Assembly: GCA_002404835.1 (NCBI GenBank)
Contig: DHKM01000004.1
Span: forward strand, 1-14,811
Reading direction: 5' to 3'
DNA length: 14,811 nt
DNA from: Caryophanales bacterium UBA4694
GTDB taxonomy: Bacteria; Bacillota_I; Bacilli_A; RFN20; CAG-288
Shown here one piece after another: positions 8,652-14,811 of this stretch (its first letter is position 1; each line of letters opens with the position of its first letter). Position numbers and translations under genes: made by a program. A model generated the notes under the pieces. It searched no databases, had not been told where the DNA came from, and worked only from the letters and a program-made list of their open reading frames with translations.

Positions 8652-10103
8652 TTAGAAATAGATCCTCTCTTCTGTCTTTCTGTCGAACAGGAAGACTTTG
8701 TTCTCTCTGAGGAAGAACTTGACTTTTCCAAGATTTACCTTGATATCGCTGTCGACGATGATTTTGATGCATTCTCCGACCAGCTCTTTATGAGAGCAGA
8801 CCAAGGAGATGTCTCTTCCCATGGTGAGAACCTGGCTGACATCAAGAGTGATTCCGAATGTATTGGTAGACGTTTCGGTCAGGAATCCTTCCGGACGGAT
8901 AGCAACATATATTTCTTTGTTTTCGGTAAGTTTGTCGGATTCCAGGACCACTTCGCCATCGACGATGACCTTCTTGTCCTGGATTGTTCCCTTGAACACA
9001 TTGATTGGAGGATTGCCAAGGAATTTGGCAACAAAAAGATTCTTCGGGTTCCTATAGACTTCCTGAGGATGATCCATCTGCTGGGCAATACCGTTTTTCA
9101 TGACAACGATATCATCGCAAATCGACATAGCCTCTTCCTGATCATGAGTGACAAAAACGGTCGTAATCCCGGTTTCCTTCTGAATCCTGCGGATTTCCTC
9201 TCTGGTCTGGAGTCTAAGTCTTGCATCAAGATTGGAAAGTGGTTCATCCAAAAGAAGGACTCTTGGTTTCTTGACCAAAGCTCTGGCAATGGCAACACGC
9301 TGTTGTTGACCACCGGAAAGTTCGCTTGGCTTACGATCTAAATAAGGCTCAATCTGAACAAGTCTGGAAGCTTCCTGAACCAAAGCATCAATTTCATCTT
9401 TCGTCAGTTTCCGCGTGACCGGAACCGGTTTTCCAGCATCGTCAATGACCTGATAACGTTCATTGATTTTAATGTTTTTCTGTTTCAGTCCGTTTAGACA
9501 GGATTCCTTTTCCTGTTCCAGCTGACGAATGACATCGTTCACCTTCGTTTGATAATCCGTTTCAATATGAATGCGGTATTTAAAAAGTGAGACTGCAACA
9601 GAAGTGACTACATGATAATGTTCGACAATGGCTCTGCAGGCTCCATCCTTACGGATTTTTCCTTGGAATTCAGAAGACTTTATGACATCGACAAGAGTCT
9701 TGGAATCTTTAAGAATTTCCAACTGCGCATCAATCTTAAGAAGCTCAGGAACAGTCTTCACGGTCTCTACTTTAAGATTCGTAAGCGGGAAGGCCACATT
9801 CTCGAAAACGGTCATATGTGGATATAGAGCGTAATTTTGGAAGACCAGCCCGATTCCTCTTTTTTCCGGTGCCAGATGAGTGACTTCTTCATCTCCAAAC
9901 CAGATTTCGCCTTCTGTCGGCTGCTTCAGACCAGAAATCATATACAAAGTCGTCGATTTTCCGCACCCTGAAGGCCCCAAAAGCCCAATCAGTTCACCAT
10001 CCTTGATTTCAATGTTGAGATCTTTCACGGCAACAGTGTCGGGTATATTTTTCTTCGGATTTCCCGGGAACGACTTCGTCAGATGTTTTAGTTTGATTTC
10101 CAT
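8652..10103 (-). CDS. ABC transporter ATPase, MalK/UgpC-like, with a ~125-residue insertion
   Basis: A 483-residue ATPase powering the importer encoded downstream. It has Walker A GPSGCGKST (43-51), Q-loop Gln89 in VFQNYALYPHMTV, signature LSGGQ (262-266), Walker B VLLLDEP (282-288), D-loop NLDA, switch His320 and a C-terminal MalK-type regulatory/TOBE region (about 360-483). In MalK only about ten residues separate FGLK after the Q-loop from the helix before the signature. Here about 125 residues (about 110-235) intervene, including a basic/acidic helical part (KVNDVIRQLEQEKES). From memory, the Mycoplasma relatives MG187/MPN134 are also oversized. I chose the ATG at 10103 because AAAAGGGG lies 7 bases upstream. 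The in-frame ATG at 10121 has no good ribosome binding site. First gene of the operon. Confidence 0.93.
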   Translation of the reverse strand: MEIKLKHLTKSFPGNPKKNIPDTVAVKDLNIEIKDGELIGLLGPSGCGKSTTLYMISGLKQPTEGEIWFGDEEVTHLAPEKRGIGLVFQNYALYPHMTVFENVAFPLTNLKVETVKTVPELLKIDAQLEILKDSKTLVDVIKSSEFQGKIRKDGACRAIVEHYHVVTSVAVSLFKYRIHIETDYQTKVNDVIRQLEQEKESCLNGLKQKNIKINERYQVIDDAGKPVPVTRKLTKDEIDALVQEASRLVQIEPYLDRKPSELSGGQQQRVAIARALVKKPRVLLLDEPLSNLDARLRLQTREEIRRIQKETGITTVFVTHDQEEAMSICDDIVVMKNGIAQQMDHPQEVYRNPKNLFVAKFLGNPPINVFKGTIQDKKVIVDGEVVLESDKLTENKEIYVAIRPEGFLTETSTNTFGITLDVSQVLTMGRDISLVCSHKELVGECIKIIVDSDIKVNLGKVKFFLRENKVFLFDRKTEERIYF

Positions 10104-10110
10104 CTCAGAA

Positions 10111-10119
10111 CCCCTTTTC
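10111..10119 (-). promoter_or_regulatory. Ribosome binding site fixing the ATPase start
   Basis: GAAAAGGGG on the minus strand ends 7 bases before the ATG at 10103. The alternative in-frame ATG at 10121 overlaps this region and has only AT-rich and GGCGGGC sequence before it, so initiation at 10103 is preferred. Confidence 0.7.
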
Positions 10120-10158
10120 ATAATTAAAAGCCCGCCAAAAAGGAGGACGTTTCACGCT

Positions 10159-10187
10159 ATTATAAGGATTAAAAAGATTCTTTACAA
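10159..10187 (-). promoter_or_regulatory. Sigma-A type promoter of the transporter/nuclease operon
   Basis: The minus strand has -35 TTGTAA (10182-10187), a 17-base spacer and a perfect -10 TATAAT (10159-10164). Transcription would start near 10152, about 49 bases before the ATPase start codon. No terminator is seen inside the operon until 247, so this promoter may serve all seven genes. Confidence 0.8.
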
Positions 10188-10209
10188 TCTTTGATACTCA
10201 GAAAGAATC
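10176..10209. repeat. Inverted repeat overlapping the operon promoter -35
   Basis: GATTCTTT (10176-10183) and AAAGAATC (10202-10209) are perfect 8-base inverted repeats with an 18-base gap. One arm lies in the promoter spacer and overlaps the -35. It could be a repressor operator. On the minus strand the repeat is followed by TTTTT, so a weak terminator for read-through from the RDD genes is the alternative. Confidence 0.4.
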
Positions 10210-10227
10210 AAAAAAGCACTATATTTT

Positions 10228-10242
10228 TACAAACGCTTTACA
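10228..10242. promoter_or_regulatory. Possible LacI/CcpA-type operator
   Basis: TACAAACGCTTTACA (plus strand) is an imperfect palindrome with the core AAACGCTTT, resembling LacI-family and catabolite-response (cre) sites. Its fit to the cre consensus is imperfect in the outer positions. It lies about 41 bases upstream of the -35 of the transporter operon, a position more typical of activation than of direct repression. The minus-strand motif TTGTAAAG in it recurs at the -35 itself. Confidence 0.35.
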
Positions 10243-10279
10243 AAAAAGATAGTTTTTGACTCAATTCAATGAAATGTCG

Positions 10280-10314
10280 AAAAAGAAAAGCAGACGGAAC
10301 CGACCATCTGCTTT
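10280..10314 (-). terminator. Rho-independent terminator after the SIR2-RDD-RDD genes
   Basis: An 11-bp stem (10304-10314 with 10287-10297, one G-T pair) closes a 6-base loop and is followed on the minus strand by a T-rich tract. It begins 4 bases after the stop codon of the last RDD gene and separates that operon from the transporter operon. Confidence 0.85.
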
Positions 10315-10317
10315 GTT

Positions 10318-11283
10318 TCATTTCATCCGAAAATCCTTATCTTCAATGCTGGCTTTGCTGGATAAATCCTGCCTTGCCTCAAATTCGGAATAATCCAGAT
10401 AAACGTCCTTTTTTGAGCTGTCTATAACATACGTATTTGTCATATAATCAAAGAAATCCTGTCCTGTTTTAGACAAATGCATCATCGTCAAGGAAACAAG
10501 CAAAGGAAGACCGAACGTGACAAGAGAAAGAAGATAACCGATAAAAAATTCAAACAAGAAACGGATCAAAAACTGTTTTAAAGTAAGATTCAAGGCATCT
10601 GCGGAAATCAGGGAAATCTTGAACAGATACATTCCGACAGTCTGTCTGCCACGTCTTAGAATCATAGGCATGGCAAGGAAGAAAAGAAGAAAAGAAAGTG
10701 TCATCGAAACAATAAGGCAATAGAGGGTCACCCGGAAAAGATAATTGGTGATATCCTGATATCTTTGATTCAAGGATAGATATCCGACTAAATACTTTTC
10801 GATTTCGTCCGAATAGAACTGAAAATAATCCTTGGCAAGAATATTTTCTTTCTCTATATAGTTATCAGTATTTTCATCCCGTTCAAAAAGTAGAGTCCCA
10901 TTATCCGTCTTTGCCTCTTTTTTCCGTTCCTGATACTTTGCATAATATGTATTGTCTTGCTGTGAAAAGAAACTAGGATTATGATAAAAATCCTCAATTG
11001 CCGTGTTGAGAATGTCTTTTTTCTTTTCATATGGATCATTGCTTTTAGAAACAGTTAAAATTATAAGATTTCCATCAGAATCATAAATGGAGACATTTTT
11101 CTGGATTTTCTGTCTTTCTATGACACTAGAAGAATAGGAAGGTGTCTTCTGAGCAATAAAGGAAGAAAGAGAATAGAATATCATTCCGACAAGAAACATC
11201 AGCATCAGATCGATAAGGAAAGCAAACCACCTTTTATAGAGCTTTGCCTTCGAATATTCGACTTCCATAATCGTTTCATTCAT
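10318..11283 (-). CDS. RDD family membrane protein with large extracytoplasmic loop (RDD-2)
   Basis: A 321-residue membrane protein with RDD-family hallmarks: YKRWFAFLID near the N-terminus (Arg18, Asp25), RRGRQTVGMYLFKI (210-223), and TGQDFFDYMTNTYVID (273-288) with the closing Asp279. Hydrophobic segments are at about 19-42, 184-208 and 236-268. Ordinary RDD proteins have a short first loop. Here about 140 polar, charged residues (about 44-183) lie between the first two segments and should face outside. Its ATG overlaps the stop of the preceding gene as ATGA, so the two are co-translated. It aligns with that gene in layout and C-terminal motif, suggesting an old duplication. RDD function is generally unknown (transport has been suggested for some). 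Here a partner or sensor role with the SIR2-like protein is inference. Confidence 0.85.
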   Translation of the reverse strand: MNETIMEVEYSKAKLYKRWFAFLIDLMLMFLVGMIFYSLSSFIAQKTPSYSSSVIERQKIQKNVSIYDSDGNLIILTVSKSNDPYEKKKDILNTAIEDFYHNPSFFSQQDNTYYAKYQERKKEAKTDNGTLLFERDENTDNYIEKENILAKDYFQFYSDEIEKYLVGYLSLNQRYQDITNYLFRVTLYCLIVSMTLSFLLFFLAMPMILRRGRQTVGMYLFKISLISADALNLTLKQFLIRFLFEFFIGYLLSLVTFGLPLLVSLTMMHLSKTGQDFFDYMTNTYVIDSSKKDVYLDYSEFEARQDLSSKASIEDKDFRMK

Positions 11284-12506
11284 AATGTACGGTTTCCTTT
11301 TATGACTTTCTTCTCTTCGTTCGGCGTCCTGCTGTCCACAGTATAGGACATGGAGGCAAATTCAGAAAGGGTCTGATTGTCTTTGCTGATGAAAAGGAAT
11401 CCAATCGATATAAAGGAAATCAAAAAAGAGAAGACCAAAAGTTGGAACATCGTGATCGATCCCAAGAAAGGAAGAGACAAGACTTGAAGCTTTCCCAAAA
11501 ACAATGCCATGAAAAAGAGAGAAGAGAACTGTTCGATGAAGAGAACAAAATATTTGATCAGATAATTAAAAAACGTCAGATCTGATCCATCGTTTCGAAG
11601 GGGGAAAAGAGAATTGAACCGATAAGAGATCGTTCTTCCTCTTTTAAAGCACAAAGGAAAGAAAACATAGCAAATAAGAAAAGATAGAAGATAGCAAAGC
11701 ATCATTGTCACATTAAAACCCGTAGAATATTCTCCAAGCTTGATCCGAAACATTTCCAATGAATCCAAATATGGCTGATACGAAGATTCGATTTCCTGAA
11801 TCCCATTTTGGATTGAACTCTTATAAAGATTCATCATCCTCTGATAGAGTTCTTTTCCGCTTTCATCCTGAAAATTCACATAATCAGAAAGTAAGGAAGC
11901 ACTCTCCTTTGAAAGATACATTGTTTCTTCTAGATCAAAATCAGCAACGACGACATCCTTGTTTTCTTGGTCCAGTTTCAGAATTTCGTGATTCAAATCC
12001 CGGCGTGTCATACTTTGGATTTTATTATTGCAATAGGAACCTAGGTTATCGTTTCTGAAATGAAGATAATACTCACCGATGGAATCGTTAGTAAAGACCC
12101 CATCTTTTGAAAATCCAAGGAGATCTTCAGTCTGAATCGATACTTCTTCTTTGATATCATCCTTCTTCTCGTAATATTTCATTCCATTCTTATAAAAAGA
12201 AGTCTTAATCAAAGAGCGAATAAATCGGTCTCCATCCTTTTCGACAGCATCAAAAGCAACATTTTTATCGTTATAGCTTTGAAGATGAGTTTCCTTTAGT
12301 ATCGAAATTGTATCATCCTGCCTTTCCTGATAAGAATTCTTTATATCCTTGGTAATCGGAAGAGCCTCATAAACAGGATAAGCAGCAGAAAAGAACAAAA
12401 GAGAAAAAATAACCACGAGAAAATAATCCAAAAAAGCACTGACAAGTCTCTTTCCTTTTTTTACGGTCTTATAATCCGTCAGATCCAATAAGTTCACATC
12501 TCTCAT
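11280..12506 (-). CDS. RDD-like membrane protein with very large extracytoplasmic loop (RDD-1)
   Basis: A 408-residue membrane protein related to the next gene. It shows the RDD-type opening GKRLVSAFLDYFL (Arg20, Asp27), a second helix followed by FKRGRTISYRF (287-297), and a degenerate RDD closing motif SEFASMSYTVDS (381-392) in which the usual Asp is Glu. Four hydrophobic segments are at about 24-46, 264-286, 314-338 and 346-373. About 215 hydrophilic residues (47-263), rich in Lys, Asp and Glu, form a large outside domain that I do not recognise. An in-frame ATG at 12521 would add five residues. I prefer 12506 because it forms an ATGA overlap with the stop of the SIR2-like gene, the same arrangement as at the next junction. 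Confidence 0.8.
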   Translation of the reverse strand: MRDVNLLDLTDYKTVKKGKRLVSAFLDYFLVVIFSLLFFSAAYPVYEALPITKDIKNSYQERQDDTISILKETHLQSYNDKNVAFDAVEKDGDRFIRSLIKTSFYKNGMKYYEKKDDIKEEVSIQTEDLLGFSKDGVFTNDSIGEYYLHFRNDNLGSYCNNKIQSMTRRDLNHEILKLDQENKDVVVADFDLEETMYLSKESASLLSDYVNFQDESGKELYQRMMNLYKSSIQNGIQEIESSYQPYLDSLEMFRIKLGEYSTGFNVTMMLCYLLSFLICYVFFPLCFKRGRTISYRFNSLFPLRNDGSDLTFFNYLIKYFVLFIEQFSSLFFMALFLGKLQVLSLPFLGSITMFQLLVFSFLISFISIGFLFISKDNQTLSEFASMSYTVDSRTPNEEKKVIKGNRTL

Positions 12507-13807
12507 ATGATTTCCATCCACTTTCCGATTTCATCATAGGAATCAATCCAGATGACAATCAAATCAAAAGAAAAGAAATATGTTGTAATAGAACAATATA
12601 CTGAGGGGGAATATCCGTCCATTTTCTTAAGAAAAATAAAATTGAATTTCAAATAATTCTTGGCAAGCTCCAGCAATCTTTTCATGTCCGGATCTGTTAG
12701 GGAAATTCCGATAAATAGGCAGGCATTGAACTTGAAGTCATGAAGTTGTTTTGCAATATTCCAGCTGTAAGGATTATTGTAAAGATAATAATACTCGGAT
12801 TCATTGAAAATCAAAGAATCCGTAAATCTTGTTTCATTATATCTATCATAAGGAAGAAGTCCATGCACATGATAAATGGCAGTGACTGCTTCTTTATCGT
12901 TGAAAGCAGAATCATCATAGATGGCAACATAACGGATATTCCTCTTTTTAAGCAGATATTCGAGATTCGTATCATAGTTGTATGTGATGACTTCTGTGCC
13001 AGGATGTTTGATAAGAAAGTCGACACATCGGTACAAAGTGGAATCCGGATCATTGAAACTTTTTGCTTCTTTGAATTCATAAAGTTCGTGATTTATGGAT
13101 TTATAAGAATCAAATCCGGAGGTTTTCATCACCATGGATGAAGTGAACAACTCCTTTCCGACATAAGAGGAAATCTGGTTTGCCAATTCCTGGTTTCCTT
13201 TGTAAAAATCCGTATTCAGAGCTTCAATAAGACCTACCCAGGACTTTGCTCCATAATCGACATTGATTCCAGCACCCATAACCAGATCGGTTTTCAGACG
13301 GAACGTATAAAACTTAACAAGATAGGAAAGAAAAGATGGTGCGGAATGATTGATCTGTCCCTCTTTTTTATTGTTGATAAGATAGAAAAGAAGATTGTCT
13401 ATAATTTCATCCCGTTGATTATCGGATTTATACGTTATTTCTTTTCCTTCAAGAAAACCCATTACTTCGAACTGGAAATCATCAAAATAGATATTCAGAC
13501 TAGCCAAAGGAAAAAATCCATCAAAGGTCCCGATATCTTTGACTTTAACGATATTTACATTGCCCATAACATCCAAAACGTCATAATTGACACCTCTTTG
13601 AGAGGTAAAGATGCGGATGGAATATTTATGATCATGGTCTTTCTTGGAACGTATAATTGCCTTAAAATTACATTTCGGATCGAAATTGAAGCCAAAGGAT
13701 CGCAAATTCACTTTATCATAGGGGATATCATTCACATAAAGAAGATAAAGAAAAACCAAAAGAGCCTTTTTCTGAAAAATATATTTTTCGCTTTCTTCCT
13801 TTTTCAT
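12503..13807 (-). CDS. SIR2-like domain protein, probable NAD-binding/NADase, with unknown N-terminal domain
   Basis: A 434-residue soluble protein. Residues about 172-434 carry the SIR2-like pattern seen in bacterial defence NADases: GAGINVDYG (178-186) for the NAD loop, TYNYD (275-279, Asn277), YHVHG (312-316, probable catalytic His315), then LIFNESEYY and FIGISLTDPDM (365-375), ending LIVIWIDSYDEIG. The expected Asn and His pair, as in ThsA of Thoeris, is present, so NAD hydrolysis is plausible. Protein deacetylase activity is less likely because the zinc-binding CxxC pairs are missing. The first 170 residues are unrecognised and may sense or regulate. AAGGAGGTGG 3 bases before the ATG is a near-perfect ribosome binding site. 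It is first in a three-gene overlapping set, is AT-rich and follows the tuf terminator, all compatible with a horizontally acquired defence gene. The SIR2 fold is well supported; the role is inference. Confidence 0.85.
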   Translation of the reverse strand: MKKEESEKYIFQKKALLVFLYLLYVNDIPYDKVNLRSFGFNFDPKCNFKAIIRSKKDHDHKYSIRIFTSQRGVNYDVLDVMGNVNIVKVKDIGTFDGFFPLASLNIYFDDFQFEVMGFLEGKEITYKSDNQRDEIIDNLLFYLINNKKEGQINHSAPSFLSYLVKFYTFRLKTDLVMGAGINVDYGAKSWVGLIEALNTDFYKGNQELANQISSYVGKELFTSSMVMKTSGFDSYKSINHELYEFKEAKSFNDPDSTLYRCVDFLIKHPGTEVITYNYDTNLEYLLKKRNIRYVAIYDDSAFNDKEAVTAIYHVHGLLPYDRYNETRFTDSLIFNESEYYYLYNNPYSWNIAKQLHDFKFNACLFIGISLTDPDMKRLLELAKNYLKFNFIFLKKMDGYSPSVYCSITTYFFSFDLIVIWIDSYDEIGKWMEII

Positions 13808-13810
13808 GAA

Positions 13811-13820
13811 CCACCTCCTT
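13811..13820 (-). promoter_or_regulatory. Strong ribosome binding site of the SIR2-like gene
   Basis: AAGGAGGTGG on the minus strand is nearly fully complementary to the 16S rRNA tail and places AGGAGG 6 bases before the ATG at 13807. It fixes the start and suggests efficient translation despite a weak promoter. The heptamer GGTTCAT occurs on both sides of it. Confidence 0.8.
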
Positions 13821-13840
13821 TCGATGAACCAGATTCGATG

Positions 13841-13869
13841 ATTTTAACAAATTGTACAGCCAAACAAAA
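13841..13869 (-). promoter_or_regulatory. Weak candidate promoter for the SIR2-RDD-RDD operon
   Basis: The minus strand offers -10 TAAAAT (13841-13846) and, 17 bases before it, a poor -35 TTTTGT (13864-13869) that lies in the T tract of the tuf terminator. No better pair exists in the 60 bases between terminator and gene. Low expression or some read-through from tuf is possible. Confidence 0.3.
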
Positions 13870-13893
13870 GACCTCCTCAAAAGAGGAGGTCTT
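13862..13893 (-). terminator. Rho-independent terminator of tuf
   Basis: A perfect 11-bp stem AAGACCTCCTC/GAGGAGGTCTT (13883-13893 with 13868-13878) closes a TTTT loop and is followed by TTTTGTTTG on the minus strand. It starts about 21 bases after the tuf stop codon. Confidence 0.93.
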
Positions 13894-13914
13894 GAAATCC
13901 AATTTTAAATTAGA

Positions 13915-14811
13915 TTAGTCAACGATTTCGGTAACGGTGCCGGAAGCGACGGTGTGGCCACCTTCACGGACAGCGAAACGAGTGTTGGCTTCAAGAGCGA
14001 TAGGATGGATGAGTTCAACATTGATAACAACGTTATCACCAGGCATAACCATCTGAGTTCCTTCCGGAAGAGTGATAGTACCAGTGATATCGGTTGTTCT
14101 GAAGTAGAACTGAGGTCTGTAGTTGTTGGTGAAAGCAGTATGTCTTCCGCCTTCTTCCTTGGTAAGGACGTAGATCTGTCCCTTGAACTTCTTATGCGGA
14201 GTAACAGATCCCGGCTTGACAAGAACCTGACCACGGACGATCTGATCACGATCGACACCTCTCAAAAGGGCGCCAACGTTATCACCAGCCTGAGCGAAAT
14301 CAAGGGTCTTACGGAACATTTCAAGAGAAGTGATGACGCACTTACGGGTATCCATGATACCAACGATTTCAGCTTCATCATTCGGCTTGATCATACCACG
14401 TTCGACTCTACCAGTTGCGACAGTACCACGGCCAGTGATGGTCATGACATCTTCAACTGCGAGCAAGAACGGCTTATCGGTTTCACGAACCGGTTCAGGA
14501 ATATAGGTATCGCAAGCATTCATGAGTTCCATGATCTTTTCCTGAGCAGCAGCATCTCCGTTGAGAGCCTGTAAGGCAGATCCACGGATAACCGGAACTT
14601 CATCTCCCGGATAACCATTGCTGGTAAGGAGGTCACGGACATCCATTTCGACGAGGTCGATCAATTCAGGATCATCGACCTGATCGCACTTGTTGAGGAA
14701 GACAACAATATAAGGAACACCGACCTGACGAGCAAGCAAAACATGCTCTCTGGTCTGAGGCATAACACCATCAGTAGCAGCAACAACAAGGATAGCACCA
14801 TCCATCTGAGC
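13915..14811 (-). CDS. tuf: Elongation factor Tu (5' part cut off by the window edge)
   Basis: The last 298 or so residues of EF-Tu, the GTPase that brings aminoacyl-tRNA to the ribosome. The reading frame is open to the window edge (Ala-Gln before the first Met). The visible part begins at AQMDGAILVVAATDGV in the G domain, just after the switch II region. It holds the guanine-specificity motif NKCD (about residues 38-41 of the ORF beginning at 14805), RGSALQAL, then domain II (GRGTVATGRVERG) and domain III (GGRHTAFTNNYRPQFYFRTTDITG, split here as GGRHTAF and YRPQFYFRT), ending VASGTVTEIVD before TAA. The P-loop and switch regions lie outside the window. A strong terminator follows, so tuf ends its own transcript. 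Codon use is strongly biased, as expected for a highly expressed gene. Confidence 0.98.
   Translation of the reverse strand, partial: AQMDGAILVVAATDGVMPQTREHVLLARQVGVPYIVVFLNKCDQVDDPELIDLVEMDVRDLLTSNGYPGDEVPVIRGSALQALNGDAAAQEKIMELMNACDTYIPEPVRETDKPFLLAVEDVMTITGRGTVATGRVERGMIKPNDEAEIVGIMDTRKCVITSLEMFRKTLDFAQAGDNVGALLRGVDRDQIVRGQVLVKPGSVTPHKKFKGQIYVLTKEEGGRHTAFTNNYRPQFYFRTTDITGTITLPEGTQMVMPGDNVVINVELIHPIALEANTRFAVREGGHTVASGTVTEIVD

Noticed and set aside
10104..10121. ATPase start at 10121 (six residues longer)
   Set aside because: The extra codons contain the AAAAGGGG ribosome binding site for the ATG at 10103, and nothing suitable lies upstream of 10121.
10228..10242. Calling the upstream palindrome a definite CcpA cre site
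   Set aside because: The core fits but outer consensus positions do not, and its position is far upstream of the promoter. It is kept only as a low-confidence operator.
12507..12521. RDD-1 start at 12521
   Set aside because: The ATG at 12506 makes the same 4-base ATGA overlap as the RDD-1/RDD-2 junction. 12521 is possible but less likely.
1..14811. Mycoplasma origin, suggested by the nuclease-transporter order
   Set aside because: TGA is used as a stop in several genes and Trp codons are TGG, and the GC content is too high for most mycoplasmas.
1..14811. CRISPR arrays, insertion sequences, rRNA genes
   Set aside because: No regularly spaced repeats, transposase-like proteins or terminal repeats, or rRNA-like sequence were seen on either strand.

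Overview
The window looks like part of the chromosome of a Bacillota bacterium near the Bacilli/Mollicutes boundary. The evidence is Gram-positive-style lipoproteins, strong AGGAGG-type ribosome binding sites, hairpin-plus-T-tract terminators and a typical Firmicute EF-Tu. TGA serves as a real stop (for example in the SIR2-like gene and both RDD genes) and Trp is written TGG, so the code is the standard bacterial one, not that of Mycoplasma. All genes lie on the minus strand, so transcription runs from high to low coordinates. No gap over 300 bases lacks a gene.

Layout in transcription order. (1) 14811-13915: the last three quarters of tuf (EF-Tu), closed by a strong terminator. (2) 13807-10318: three genes joined by two ATGA overlaps, namely a SIR2-like NAD-binding protein with an unrecognised N-terminal half and two RDD-type membrane proteins with very large extracytoplasmic loops. 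A terminator follows. This block is visibly more AT-rich than its neighbours. (3) 10317-10104: intergenic region with that terminator, a LacI/CcpA-like half-palindrome, an inverted repeat and a good promoter. (4) 10103-257: a seven-gene operon with gaps of 0 to 23 bases. It encodes a MalK/UgpC-type ATPase with an insertion of about 125 residues, two MalF/MalG-type permeases, a substrate-binding lipoprotein, a staphylococcal-nuclease-like lipoprotein, a small two-helix membrane protein and a large Ig/OB-fold lipoprotein. A terminator closes it. (5) 175-1: a tRNA-Ser(GCU) gene with its own promoter and terminator. An inverted repeat over the promoter shares its arms with the operon terminator.

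How the genes may work together. The seven-gene operon reads as a surface nucleic-acid scavenging machine: a lipoprotein with OB-like domains to hold nucleic acid, a surface nuclease to cut it, and an ABC importer to take up products. From memory, Mycoplasma has a comparable nuclease plus ABC transporter locus (MG186 to MG189 in M. genitalium), including an oversized ATPase. This window would be a version in an organism with the standard code. The substrate is inferred, not shown.

The SIR2-RDD-RDD block is the best candidate for an undescribed system. SIR2-like NADases are common effectors of phage-defence systems, and two co-translated membrane partners with large outside domains could act as sensors. 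Nothing in the window proves a defence role.
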